A DNA stretch of 64,000 bases from Sedimentisphaerales bacterium (GCA_016931715.1 JAFGEF010000041.1:38966-102965); one strand, 5' to 3'; positions 8,838-18,642 are shown, counted from the first letter of the stretch. A program made the numbers and translations. Notes: a model not told the origin generated them from the letters alone.

Positions 8838-9529
8838 TTTTTCCAATCTCCTTTAGGGAGCTTTCTAATAATAGCATCTTTTCTGAAACGTGTTTTAGAA
8901 TTTTCAGCGATCCAGATAATATCTTCAGTTACTTCCAAAGAACATTTGATATTATTACAAATTTTTATAAATATCTCAGCTTCTTTCTTAAGATCATGAG
9001 CCTGGATTCCTTTAGGTCGTAAAATTGAAAAATAGTGAAAAAAACTATTTTTCATAAACATCGTAAAACCTGTAACTGATACAAGATTTGGCTGAAGCAA
9101 ACGTGGTAAAAGCTGTAAAGCGTAAGTACCAGTAGTTAATCCCGCTTTATGGTCGATGTCACCAACACCAACAATATCCGGTGCATAAGTAAACAATACA
9201 TTCGTATCACCTGCCCAATTTTCAAATTCTGTTAGATCACCTCTTCTTGTCTGTGGTGTAATTACTAAAATTACCTGATGTGTAATTCCTAACATAGATG
9301 GTTTTTTACGATCCTCAGGATATGGATTGGAAACCAAAATGGTAGTCTTACTCCCAACATCCTGTTCATATCCCGCAACAGGACATACATTGAATCGAAC
9401 GACAATATCATGCGAATCAATCCAGGAGCCAAGACCTTGTCCATTTAGTGACGGGGCATTACCAACAAAAACCAAACTTTTCCCTTCAGGGAATAAGTTA
9501 ATAAACTCAAATGGAGTTAATAACCGCAT
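8834..9529 (-). CDS. GT29 (sialyltransferase-like) glycosyltransferase
   Basis: 231 residues. Residues 20-47 match the sialyltransferase L-motif pattern: VFVGNAPSL, then IDSHDIVVRFN. Around residues 131-156 is an S-motif-like LTTGTYAL...LVSVTGF, and an HYF follows at 165-167 where GT29 enzymes have the catalytic His. GT29 enzymes use CMP-sialic acid and are best known from animals and plants; bacterial homologues exist but are poorly studied. The donor here is therefore a guess. It overlaps the upstream giant glycan gene by 13 bp and the downstream gene by 4 bp, so co-translation is likely. No sialic-acid synthesis genes are visible in the window. Confidence 0.75.
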   Translation of the reverse strand: MRLLTPFEFINLFPEGKSLVFVGNAPSLNGQGLGSWIDSHDIVVRFNVCPVAGYEQDVGSKTTILVSNPYPEDRKKPSMLGITHQVILVITPQTRRGDLTEFENWAGDTNVLFTYAPDIVGVGDIDHKAGLTTGTYALQLLPRLLQPNLVSVTGFTMFMKNSFFHYFSILRPKGIQAHDLKKEAEIFIKICNNIKCSLEVTEDIIWIAENSKTRFRKDAIIRKLPKGDWKK

Positions 9530-12500
9530 GCTTCCACCCTCTTTATAAGCTCTTCTGTCATTTTTTTTCCAATATTAAAAGACTCCAGGCATTTCATAGC
9601 AAGTGAATCACGATTGTTTAAAATATAATCCAATTTTTCATTCATCTCGGCTTGATGATGTACAACAGCAATTGGATATTCAACTAAAGACAATGTTTCT
9701 TCAACCTTCCATGTATTAGATGGCATCGGAATAAAGGGAACTCCTGCTGCCATTAAACAAATATTCATATGATGTCTTCCTGAAATTGCCATTGGAAATT
9801 GTGACATAAATGAAACTATTTCTTCCGCGGGAATCTCCCATGCTTTTATCATATCCAAATTATTTTCGCTGCCCCATTTTGAAGCCAGCATTTCTTCTTC
9901 ACTATCACTAATACATAAATATAACGGTTTTAGTCCTTTGCGTTTTACATTATCAAACAGTCCCTGGATTAATTCGGCCTTAGCGAGTATACCTGCCGTA
10001 ATAAGGCAATAATCCTTTGCATTAGGAAATGTTTTTGATTCAAGAGAAGATTTTTGTTTAGATAAAAATGCTATATCTGGTGCACAAAAGATATTTCTAT
10101 TAAATTTTTTCAATTCACCAAAAGTTCGCATTTCCCTTGCGTGTACAAATTCAAGTTTCGGGATAATAGATTCTAAAATTCTCGGTTCGATAGCTTGGAC
10201 TGTGGCATTAAACAATAATACCGGCCGACTCAAGTCTATTGCAGTTTTCATAATGGCAAGTAACGATAATCCACGCATAAAATTATGATGGATAGTTCCT
10301 TCGCCATTGACCAAAATGGCATCACAACTTTTTATGCGTTCACATAAATCCAGATCAGTAGATTTAATAGACTCTGCCTTAAATTCCCAAGTATCGAAGG
10401 GAACAGATGGAGCATAAGGTAAATAAGATGGAAAGTCTGAATTCTGTTGAGTCATACAATCTTTTGGTTTTATAGCAATATCCCGAAAATATTCCGACAA
10501 ATATCCCAAGGGAATATTGTCACAAATCGCTGATTTTTGATTAGATGAACCAAAAAGATCATAGAAAACTTTACTAACAATCTTACATCCAAGATTAGTG
10601 GATTGCCCCGTATCATTTACCAAAAGAATTTTTTTTTGAAATCCTTTTTTTTTCAATATATTTTGTGAATCCAATTGTGTGTTATTCTGAGATTTTGGAA
10701 CACTATGAATATTTATTTTCTCAGAATTAATAACTTTATTTTCATGAAAGCAAACAGGATTCTTAACTAATTTAATTTTATCTTCACTGCTCATTAAGCG
10801 GCTATCAAATACAACCTTATCCGGTTTAAACAATGGCCACAACTTGCCGTAACCTTCTCCATTGATATCGACACAGACTATAATCTCAAAATAAACAGGA
10901 ATTTCATTGAAAAATATTTTTGCTGGTTTAGATGGATGTTTTGCTTTATCATACTGTAAAGAATCAATAGGTGATGTTAATGAATGTATCATCTCACTAT
11001 TACTCCATTCTATGAGTCCTTTGTAAGCTATGATGAAATCTTTTATTATTCCATGAGCAAGTAAATCCATAAATAAATGGTACAAGACAGGAGTAGTCAT
11101 AAGATTCCTATGTCCTGTCCAATGAGAATAATATGTCTTTAGTCCTTTGTGAAAAAGCCATGGATCCGCATCAAAGTATGGTTGTCTTATATATATATTC
11201 TGACGACTTACATCACATGCCTTCAAGATAAATTCCTTAGCTTGCCTTGTTGATTCCAAATGCTCAAGCAAATGATACATTGTGGTAAATGATACCATTT
11301 TAACTTTTTTCAGATTTAGAATATCACAATCTGTGCATATACCTCCTTTTTTACTGGCCAGTTCAAGTTTTTTGTTATCAATATCAAAACCCATACCAAT
11401 TTTTGAAAGCAGGTTCTGGGTCCAAAGCAATCCATCGCCTTTTGAACATCCAAAATCAAAGAATTCTATATTGTTCTGATTGATAAAGGTTGTGAATTTT
11501 TCCATATCTGCTATCTGATCTTTAGAAATAATCAGGCCTTTGCATGGGAAATTCTTTGGATTTGTCACCTTGTTATTTACAGAAATAATTGATTCAGAAT
11601 AATGCCTTTCGTTATTTATTGATGTTTCAATTTGCTTCTGTTCGACATTTCCATTATATAAATCTTTTATATAAGAACGTACCTGGTTAACCAGAGGATT
11701 TTGTATCGTTTCCTTAACCGCTTTTTGTATTCGTTTTTGACCATGAAGTTTACTCAAAGTTTCTCCGCCGGCCCTTGCTAACTTATCTCTATTTTTTTTA
11801 CCAAAACTTTTTGACTTAGCATGATATATATAACAATGTGTTGCTATAGCACAGGAAAAACCAGCGTTTCCAGCACGTAATGAAAAATCATCCTCTTCAC
11901 CATAACCACTTGGAAAAGATTCCTCATCTAAATAGCCTATTGAATTAATAACATCCCGCTTAATACCATAACAAAAACCATTAATCAGGGACACCTTGGG
12001 AAATTGGTTTAAATAACCCTGTTGTTCACAAATAAGGTTCATATCCTCAACATTCATATTCTCAGGAAGCTCGTTAATACATAATTGTCCTGTCTGATTA
12101 TCTATAATTAATGGAACTGATTGCCATGAAGCAGCGTTGGACAAAGGGCCAACTATACCTATTTTAGGGTCACTTTGTATTGTTTGCAGAAGTTTGAGTG
12201 TCCAATTCTCCGTTACAATTGTATCACTATTAAGAAGTATTACAAATGAAGCATCCGACGCTTTTAAGCCGTCATTCGCCGAAACTGTATAACCTTTGGC
12301 TGTGTCGTGACGTATAAGTATTACTTGTTTACTCCACTCTTGAGCAATATTTTGTAAATACTCCTGTGTAATTGTTTCAGAGCCATCATCAACAAGAATA
12401 ATACGATGTGCAGGCAAAAGAGATTTTAAAACAGATTCTATACAGATCTTAACATCTTCAATCGCATTATGCACACAAATTACAATATCTACTCGCTCAC

Positions 12501-13770
12501 TTTTTAAATTATTTATTTCATCTGATGAAAAGACTTTTTTTATAATTTGATTTTCCTGTGAAGATGTAAGTTTCCACATAAATGAAGGCTGTGTATATGC
12601 TAAAGTATGACGATCTCTTTTATGATTATGCAGAAAGAGATAATAATCATTATTATCATACAAACGTATATCTTTCATATTTTGTAACGTTTCATACGGT
12701 AATTTGTTTTTCCAAAGAGCGTACATTACAGAAAGCTGGTCACGGCGGCTTCCATTTTCTATTTCATTCCACCATATCTCATTAAATGCTTTTACTTTTT
12801 CTTCGTTATGTTTTCTAATAAGTAAACCAGTTTCGAGAAGACCAGACTTTTCGGGAAATCCTTCATTTTTATATCTTTCTACCTGTGCCTCCATTACAGC
12901 TTTATCATCTTTATTAAGAGTAATACACTTTTTAAGCTCATCATATATACAATCTCTATGCGGATGAGGATTACACATTAGAAGAACTTTTCGATTGATA
13001 CATTGTTTAATGGAGTTCTCAAGATGAGGACCGCGAATCATTATGCTCGAGTCCACCCAGATAGAATAATCATATTCGGAAAAATAAAGATGGGGATGAG
13101 TTTTTATATAACGAGCTATTCTGGCAGGATCGGAATGATGATAATCGGTTTTGCGAATTTCAAATATGTGCTCTCCGGGAATTTCAGTATCAGTAAAGCA
13201 CACATAATCCCAATCATTAGTTATATACTCGGGAATTATTAGCGGATCATAATTTCCTATAATAGCCGTATAAACTACCACCTTTGCTTTACGTTGATTT
13301 TTTTGGAGATTATATACACGTACTTTATGAAGCAATTGTTCTTCGCTTATTCGATAACTCCATGCGCATTCCTTATAATTTTTAACTTGTCCTGATTTAA
13401 GCCAATGTGCAAGAGGATTTATTTTTTCTTCAAGTACTTCAGGATTAAGTAAAAGGTATTGATTAGTTGAAAAATCAGGCGATGGATTTCGTCTTTCATG
13501 CCAACCGAATTTGAAATAATGATATAAAGGAATCATGCCAGAGGCAGCAACATCATGGTAAACATTTAAATACCATTTATTATTGAAGAATTGATTAGGA
13601 TTCCGTCCTTCTTTCCAGCCGTGGCGGACGTAGTGTTTTATTGGGCTCATGCAGCTTCTGGCCACGTCGAGGTTGTTTTTGAGGTAATATTCCTTATCGA
13701 ACAGGCCGCTGTGCTTTATTGTTCGGATAATATATATTTCTTTTAAGTATTTTCGCAATTTGCTTAACAT
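9517..13770 (-). CDS. Four-domain glycan-synthesis protein (DUF616-like, GT2, methyltransferase, pyruvyltransferase-like)
   Basis: 1417 residues with a clear modular order. Residues about 20-130 hold three repeats of a 'YL..N.DV......P..HY..HGW.EGRNP' type seen at the front of many polysaccharide enzymes. Residues about 160-395 resemble DUF616 glycosyltransferase-like domains (VVVYTAIIGNYD, VDSSIMI). A GT2 domain starts near 425 (VDIVICVHN, VDDGS, LLNSDT). An AdoMet methyltransferase-like domain follows (FFDFGCSKGDG, then MYHLLEHL). The last 320 residues are pyruvyltransferase-like (NDTGQSTNLG, NGEGTIHHN, SGRHHMN). It is the largest gene of the operon, 2 bp after the ABC ATPase, and probably assembles or decorates the repeat unit in the cytoplasm. 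Confidence 0.85.
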   Translation of the reverse strand: MLSKLRKYLKEIYIIRTIKHSGLFDKEYYLKNNLDVARSCMSPIKHYVRHGWKEGRNPNQFFNNKWYLNVYHDVAASGMIPLYHYFKFGWHERRNPSPDFSTNQYLLLNPEVLEEKINPLAHWLKSGQVKNYKECAWSYRISEEQLLHKVRVYNLQKNQRKAKVVVYTAIIGNYDPLIIPEYITNDWDYVCFTDTEIPGEHIFEIRKTDYHHSDPARIARYIKTHPHLYFSEYDYSIWVDSSIMIRGPHLENSIKQCINRKVLLMCNPHPHRDCIYDELKKCITLNKDDKAVMEAQVERYKNEGFPEKSGLLETGLLIRKHNEEKVKAFNEIWWNEIENGSRRDQLSVMYALWKNKLPYETLQNMKDIRLYDNNDYYLFLHNHKRDRHTLAYTQPSFMWKLTSSQENQIIKKVFSSDEINNLKSERVDIVICVHNAIEDVKICIESVLKSLLPAHRIILVDDGSETITQEYLQNIAQEWSKQVILIRHDTAKGYTVSANDGLKASDASFVILLNSDTIVTENWTLKLLQTIQSDPKIGIVGPLSNAASWQSVPLIIDNQTGQLCINELPENMNVEDMNLICEQQGYLNQFPKVSLINGFCYGIKRDVINSIGYLDEESFPSGYGEEDDFSLRAGNAGFSCAIATHCYIYHAKSKSFGKKNRDKLARAGGETLSKLHGQKRIQKAVKETIQNPLVNQVRSYIKDLYNGNVEQKQIETSINNERHYSESIISVNNKVTNPKNFPCKGLIISKDQIADMEKFTTFINQNNIEFFDFGCSKGDGLLWTQNLLSKIGMGFDIDNKKLELASKKGGICTDCDILNLKKVKMVSFTTMYHLLEHLESTRQAKEFILKACDVSRQNIYIRQPYFDADPWLFHKGLKTYYSHWTGHRNLMTTPVLYHLFMDLLAHGIIKDFIIAYKGLIEWSNSEMIHSLTSPIDSLQYDKAKHPSKPAKIFFNEIPVYFEIIVCVDINGEGYGKLWPLFKPDKVVFDSRLMSSEDKIKLVKNPVCFHENKVINSEKINIHSVPKSQNNTQLDSQNILKKKGFQKKILLVNDTGQSTNLGCKIVSKVFYDLFGSSNQKSAICDNIPLGYLSEYFRDIAIKPKDCMTQQNSDFPSYLPYAPSVPFDTWEFKAESIKSTDLDLCERIKSCDAILVNGEGTIHHNFMRGLSLLAIMKTAIDLSRPVLLFNATVQAIEPRILESIIPKLEFVHAREMRTFGELKKFNRNIFCAPDIAFLSKQKSSLESKTFPNAKDYCLITAGILAKAELIQGLFDNVKRKGLKPLYLCISDSEEEMLASKWGSENNLDMIKAWEIPAEEIVSFMSQFPMAISGRHHMNICLMAAGVPFIPMPSNTWKVEETLSLVEYPIAVVHHQAEMNEKLDYILNNRDSLAMKCLESFNIGKKMTEELIKRVEACGY

Positions 13771-13772
13771 TA

Positions 13773-14474
13773 TTATTGTTTCTTCTTTATTTCCACATAT
13801 CTTTTAATAGTTTCATCAACCGGCAATTCCGGCAGTGAATGACCGCTTTCAATCTGAATCACCCTGTCACACAATTCCTGGATCGTAGGTATTGAATGAG
13901 AAACTAAAACTACTGTTTTATCACTCTTTATTTTTTGCTTAATTAATTCCGAAGCCTTTTCCTGGAAAGCATGGTCACCTGCCGCTAAAGCTTCATCTAT
14001 CAGCATAACATCGGTATCGACATAATAAGCTATTGAAAAACCCAACCTTGAGCGCATTCCACTCGAATAATTATTTATCGGCTCGTCGATAAAATCGCCA
14101 ATATCCGCTAATTCAATAATTTTTTTAACACAATTATGAATGTGTTTTTTGTCCATCCCTAACAGCAGGCCGCTGAGAAAAATATTCTGCCTTCCGGTAA
14201 GCCGCTGATCAAAACCTGCGCCAAGTGATTGCATTGTAATTGAAACGTTAGCTCGCATTATTGTGCCTTTGTCAGGTTTGATAATACCGGCTATCACTTT
14301 GAGAAGCGTGCTTTTTCCTGCACCATTTCTGCCTATAATTCCTACAGTCTGGCCGCGATGAACCTGAAAAGAGACATCATGCAGCGCCCAGAACTTGTTC
14401 CCTTTCCATGGCATTGATGCAGCTTTGCGATAGCACATTCCGATATTTTGCAGATCAAAAATTACATTTTCCAT
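13773..14474 (-). CDS. wzt: ABC polysaccharide exporter ATPase (Wzt/TagH type)
   Basis: 233 residues with Walker A GRNGAGKST, signature NYSSGMRSRLGF and Walker B VMLIDEALAAGD. These are typical of ATPases for O-antigen, capsule or teichoic acid export. It lacks the C-terminal carbohydrate-binding domain of long Wzt proteins, so export probably does not depend on recognition of a chain-terminating group. It pairs with the permease 15 bp upstream. It powers transfer of a lipid-linked glycan across the inner membrane. Confidence 0.93.
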   Translation of the reverse strand: MENVIFDLQNIGMCYRKAASMPWKGNKFWALHDVSFQVHRGQTVGIIGRNGAGKSTLLKVIAGIIKPDKGTIMRANVSITMQSLGAGFDQRLTGRQNIFLSGLLLGMDKKHIHNCVKKIIELADIGDFIDEPINNYSSGMRSRLGFSIAYYVDTDVMLIDEALAAGDHAFQEKASELIKQKIKSDKTVVLVSHSIPTIQELCDRVIQIESGHSLPELPVDETIKRYVEIKKKQ

Positions 14475-14489
14475 TCGAATATTGTAACC

Positions 14490-15248
14490 TTAGCTTAACT
14501 TTGGAAAATATCTATTAAACCTGTGAATCAGCAGCCAACCTATGGTAATAAATATTATGCTTTCTAAAAAAGCAAATCCGAGCGGCTGGAAAACAGGCCA
14601 TTTCCCATTAAGAAGAATACCGCGAAATTGCTCAACCAGTACCGCAATCGGATTAAGGCGAATAATATTTTGTAAACGCGGCGATAATGTTTCAATTTCA
14701 TAAAAAACACCAGACAGAAAAATCAATAAATGCATTAGTGTGTTCAGGATAAGCTGAAAATCAGGGAAAAATGGAGTGATTGCGGCACAGGTCATTGATA
14801 CTCCGGCTATTATCATCATTTCGAGCAGGAGTAATACAGGCAAAGCCAGGTATGACCATGAAGGTGTAATTCCGCAAAGCCAGACAACAACTGCGACAAG
14901 CAGGAAAGTCACGAGAAACTTGACTAAATTCACTAATAATACAGAAAGAGGAAAAACGCTCTTATGGATATAAACAAGCTGCATCAAGCCCTGACTGCTT
15001 GATATGCTTGTTGCACTTCTGGTAACAGTTCCGGCAAAAAAGCGATAAACGATAATCCCGCTGAACAGGAAAATCGCAAAGTTTTCTGTCTTATTATTGA
15101 ATATGTATTTGAAAGCTATGTAATAAACAGCCAGGCTCAGAAGAGGGTCAAAAATCCACCATAAATAGCCGGCATAGGTTCGTGTAGCTTCGCTTTTCAG
15201 CTCTGCAATAGCACGAAAGGTCACAATATTAAAGAATTTTGTAATCAT
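14490..15248 (-). CDS. wzm: ABC polysaccharide exporter permease (Wzm type)
   Basis: 252 residues with about six hydrophobic segments and the ABC-2 polysaccharide export pattern: TRTYAGYLWWIFDPLLSL near the N-terminus, and a late LNPIAVLVEQFRGILL. It forms the channel through which the lipid-linked polysaccharide made by the downstream genes is moved. It is the first gene of the operon and is divergent from the VanZ gene, so the promoter should lie in 15249-15390. Confidence 0.92.
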   Translation of the reverse strand: MITKFFNIVTFRAIAELKSEATRTYAGYLWWIFDPLLSLAVYYIAFKYIFNNKTENFAIFLFSGIIVYRFFAGTVTRSATSISSSQGLMQLVYIHKSVFPLSVLLVNLVKFLVTFLLVAVVVWLCGITPSWSYLALPVLLLLEMMIIAGVSMTCAAITPFFPDFQLILNTLMHLLIFLSGVFYEIETLSPRLQNIIRLNPIAVLVEQFRGILLNGKWPVFQPLGFAFLESIIFITIGWLLIHRFNRYFPKLS

Positions 15249-15351
15249 TTTAGTTCAACCACAAAAAACCTTACTTCGGGATTCAAGTTTTGTTTCGTAA
15301 GTTATAGTAATTGCTATTAACACAAAAATCAAATTTTTTACATACAGCCCA

Positions 15352-15380
15352 TTACAATAAAGATAAACCTGTGGTAGAAT
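15352..15380 (+). promoter_or_regulatory. Possible promoter for the VanZ gene
   Basis: TTACAA (15352-15357), a 17-base spacer and TAGAAT (15375-15380) lie 48 bases before the preferred ATG. The -10 is good but the -35 is weak. It sits in the divergent spacer between wzm and the VanZ gene. Confidence 0.3.
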
Positions 15381-15428
15381 TCCTTGAAGTAGTTGTACAA
15401 TTATAAAAACGTTTTGTATGGAAAATCA

Positions 15429-16184
15429 ATGGCTTTATTTCGACGGCGTACGATAAGTATAATATCTCTGGCTTTATATTGGCCGGCTTTATTGGTTTTT
15501 GCTCATATCCCTGTGCCGGAATCAGTTCGGAAAGCAAATGTATCCGACAAGAGCCTGCATTTTCTCGCCTATCTTGTTTTGGCGTTTCTGCTTTGGTTTT
15601 CAGTTAAACCTGATGAAAAAGTGAACTGGCGAAAAAAAACTGTCTGGCTCATACTTATCGCTCTAACCATATATGGAGTAGTCGATGAAGTCGTACAAAG
15701 CTTCATCGGACGCACATGCGATGCAATGGATGTCGCCTCCAATTTCGCTGGCGCTCTTTTAAGTCTTTTACTTCTTACGTTCATAAGCTTTAATCCAGGC
15801 GCTCTTATTGTTGCAGGTATTGTAATATTCGCTGTAGCAAATATCTCTAAGGCTAATCTGGCTGAGATGTTTCCGTTAGTTTATGGCATTTTTAATTTTT
15901 TTACCTATGTAATATTCACAGTGTTCTGGATTTTGAATATGAACAGGTTTTTCATGAAAAAGCGCGCGAGTTTTCAATGGCTGATATTTGCAATGGGAGT
16001 GCCGCTGTTTTTTTTATTAATTGTGAAAATTTCTTCACTGTTTCTCGGCAGAGAAATAGAGGCACAGGATATTATTGTTTCCGCGGATGCTATTGCGGCA
16101 GTTGCGTGTATAATCTGCTTAAAAGATGTCTTTCTTAACAGAATGGGAATAGCATCGGAAACAAATGATTTCGGGAACTATTAA
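15429..16184 (+). CDS. VanZ family membrane protein
   Basis: 251 residues from ATG 15429; a TTG 36 bases upstream is possible but less likely because it only adds a polar tail. The N-terminal half is the VanZ domain: a first TM, HIPVPE, DKSLHFLAYLVLAFLLW, then DEVVQSFIGRTCDAMDVASNFAGALL. More TM helices follow. VanZ-like proteins are found with envelope polysaccharide genes and in teicoplanin resistance, without a defined reaction. It converges on the TIGR03790 gene with 3 bp between stops. Confidence 0.85.
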   Translation: MALFRRRTISIISLALYWPALLVFAHIPVPESVRKANVSDKSLHFLAYLVLAFLLWFSVKPDEKVNWRKKTVWLILIALTIYGVVDEVVQSFIGRTCDAMDVASNFAGALLSLLLLTFISFNPGALIVAGIVIFAVANISKANLAEMFPLVYGIFNFFTYVIFTVFWILNMNRFFMKKRASFQWLIFAMGVPLFFLLIVKISSLFLGREIEAQDIIVSADAIAAVACIICLKDVFLNRMGIASETNDFGNY

Positions 16185-16187
16185 TAT

Positions 16188-17441
16188 TTACTTCTTCAAA
16201 ATGTCGCACTCTTTAAAAGGTTTGTAGAGCGGATCTCCAATCAGCACTAACATCCATGAGTTTAAAGGATTCGTCCGATAGTAAGCCTCGACAAGGCTGT
16301 AACTTTTGTAAAGTTCTGTAAAAAAATCCTTTGGTTTGGGAAATGAATGAAGATAGGGTTCCGCAACCGGTCCCAAAGTCGCAGTTATTCCATCTTTGAG
16401 CATGGCTGGACACCATGCGTTTGAGTTAGGATCACGAAGCCCGACCGCCTCAAAGCTCGCTATATGAAAACCGACTGCGCCATCGACAAAATCGAATGCG
16501 TCTATGTAATTTGAGAGGCTATACCAGCCGCAATATATCGCAGCTTCAGGACATGAATTGGGTTCAAAAAGAGTGCTCTTTTGCTCTTGTTTGACAGTCA
16601 GGCCTGTTTGTGATTTTGTCAAAGCCGCAAGGTCCCGCAAAGATTGGTCATATTCACCATATTGATTCTTATCCAGAATACCTCGCGAATCGAAATAAGC
16701 TATTCCTTTTAATCCGGCCTGCTCAGCCTTAATTGCTTTATCAACGAGCGATATTATGATTTCTTCTGAAGGACCATCAAGCCGGCTGACCATTAATGTC
16801 TTATCCTTGAGAGCCGATAAATCACTTCCGGTATTTTCAGGCTTGGAAATTTCCTGAAGAGCGTTTGGCTGCCAGCGATACAGTTCGTAATTTCCAACTA
16901 AAACCATCGAAAGCTCGCTGTCTAATGATGCGTTTGTTTCCTTGCCGGTGATTAAATCTGCAATTATCTGCAGTTGAGCGAGTTTTGTCTCGATTGCTTT
17001 CTTTTCAGAAGGATTAATTATCGTCCCTGCGTTCAGTTTAGCCTGTGCTTCTTTGCCCTGTACAATAAGTTCATTTATTTTTTTTAATTGCTCATCCTGT
17101 CCTTCCAACTGCCCTCTTCCATGCACAGAGATAGGCACTCCGTATGTTGTCAGGATGCATTTTATTTTTCCGGCGTATTTCCGGCTATTCAATACGACTC
17201 GCAGCGGCTCAGCAATTTTATCATTGTAGTCTTTTCTGCTTATTGATGTTACAGGATTTTTCCCGAGCGGCAGAGCAATAATATTATCCGCAGGAACCGC
17301 TCTCTTCTTACAATAATATTGAGCGATACGTTCAGATGACGGGATTTCACTGTTTGCTATCACCAGAACTTCATTAGGCTCCAGTCCCCAGCTCACAGTG
17401 GAATATAATAATATCAATAATAACGTTTTGACTCTTCTCAT
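16188..17441 (-). CDS. TIGR03790 family secreted protein
   Basis: 417 residues from ATG 17441, which begins a good signal peptide (MRRVKTLLLILLYSTVSWG); an upstream in-frame start overlapping the previous gene looks spurious. The family signature is clear: EVLVIANSEIPSSERIAQYY, IIALPL, LTTYGVPISV, and the C-terminal SLVEAYYRTNPLNSWMLVLIGDPLYKPF. Members are common in planctomycetes and other environmental bacteria. No function is known. It is the last gene of a possible unit with KamA and the sugar transferase. Confidence 0.85.
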   Translation of the reverse strand: MRRVKTLLLILLYSTVSWGLEPNEVLVIANSEIPSSERIAQYYCKKRAVPADNIIALPLGKNPVTSISRKDYNDKIAEPLRVVLNSRKYAGKIKCILTTYGVPISVHGRGQLEGQDEQLKKINELIVQGKEAQAKLNAGTIINPSEKKAIETKLAQLQIIADLITGKETNASLDSELSMVLVGNYELYRWQPNALQEISKPENTGSDLSALKDKTLMVSRLDGPSEEIIISLVDKAIKAEQAGLKGIAYFDSRGILDKNQYGEYDQSLRDLAALTKSQTGLTVKQEQKSTLFEPNSCPEAAIYCGWYSLSNYIDAFDFVDGAVGFHIASFEAVGLRDPNSNAWCPAMLKDGITATLGPVAEPYLHSFPKPKDFFTELYKSYSLVEAYYRTNPLNSWMLVLIGDPLYKPFKECDILKK

Positions 17442-17484
17442 TATTTTCCATTCTTTCTTATCAACTGCAGCAAAGGTTAATACG

Positions 17485-18642
17485 CTATTCCGGACCATAG
17501 ATTCTATATGGCAGGTTGTTCGGATATTCTTCTATAATCTCAGTATAATCATCGAACCAGTAAGCATTAGGATTACTCTTGAGCACCATGATGCGGCCGC
17601 TTTCAAGGTCGTCAGCCGCCCTGTGATACTTGAAAATTGTACATTGTTCTGTTTTTCCAACTACTTCTATTTTGCCGGACGAATGAGACATTACATAACG
17701 CGCTCGCTTTGCCAGACCCGAAACAAGCGATTTCGCTTTTTGCACTATTTCATAGCCCTGTTCGATAGGTACTGTGTAAGCTTTGTTGCCCATTGCCGGG
17801 CGGCACTGGAAAATATAATAAGGCACAGCGCCTATAAAAGAAAGTTTCTTTAGAAGTTCCGCCAATATCTTATAATCTGCATTAATCCCTTTGATAAGCG
17901 GCATCTGATTCGTAGTAATTGCACCGGCTTTTTGCAGCATAGTTACCGCTTTTACCGCTGCGTCAGTCAATTCACGCGGATGTATGAAATGCATCATTAT
18001 ATAAATTTTTTTCCATTCACTGCTGTACTTTTCTATCATCTTCAGCAAATCCGGATCATTTATAATACGATATGGATTGAATGCCGGCATTTTCGTACCG
18101 ATGCGAACTATATGCACATGATCTATCGTTCTGAGTTGGCTGATTATTTCTTCAAGCTTTGATGTTTTTAGAACGAGGGGGTCTCCGCCGGTCAGGAGTA
18201 CATTGGTTATTTCAGTATGCTCTTTTATATATCGAATTGCCGCCGGCAAGTCCCTCAGATATTCGCTTTGCGGATTAATAAAAATGCGCTTGCGGAAACA
18301 ATACCTGCATATGCCTTCGCAAACATTGCTTACCAGCAGCAATACAGTTGAATTGTACTTGTGTTCCAGACCGGGCATAACAGAATATGTATGCTCGTTT
18401 GAAGGATCAAGCCTGCCCCACTCATCAAGCTCTTCTATACTGGGTATGATTGCTCTCCTTATCGGGTCATCCGGATCATCCCAGTTAATAAGAGACAAGT
18501 AATACTCATTACAGCGAAAATCGAATTTTTCTGTAACAGATGACAGAGTGTTTTTTTCTTTGTCCCTGAAAGATTCTATTTGCTCTAATTTATTAAAATA
18601 TTTCATAATATTTTTAGTTTCGCTGCCTGAATCACGATTCAC
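17485..18642 (-). CDS. KamA family radical SAM protein (lysine 2,3-aminomutase-like)
   Basis: 385 residues from a GTG at 18642 that overlaps the upstream stop region; an ATG at 18606 would give 373. The radical SAM motif CEGICRYC (CxxxCxxC) lies near residue 110, followed by LLTGGDPL and IRIGTKMPAFNP, as in lysine 2,3-aminomutases and EpmB. A C-terminal PLP-lysine region is less easy to assign. The family moves the alpha-amino group of lysine to C3, or makes beta-lysine for osmolytes or for EF-P modification. No epmA or efp is visible. Its place between a sugar transferase and TIGR03790 may be chance. Confidence 0.88.
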   Translation of the reverse strand: MNRDSGSETKNIMKYFNKLEQIESFRDKEKNTLSSVTEKFDFRCNEYYLSLINWDDPDDPIRRAIIPSIEELDEWGRLDPSNEHTYSVMPGLEHKYNSTVLLLVSNVCEGICRYCFRKRIFINPQSEYLRDLPAAIRYIKEHTEITNVLLTGGDPLVLKTSKLEEIISQLRTIDHVHIVRIGTKMPAFNPYRIINDPDLLKMIEKYSSEWKKIYIMMHFIHPRELTDAAVKAVTMLQKAGAITTNQMPLIKGINADYKILAELLKKLSFIGAVPYYIFQCRPAMGNKAYTVPIEQGYEIVQKAKSLVSGLAKRARYVMSHSSGKIEVVGKTEQCTIFKYHRAADDLESGRIMVLKSNPNAYWFDDYTEIIEEYPNNLPYRIYGPE

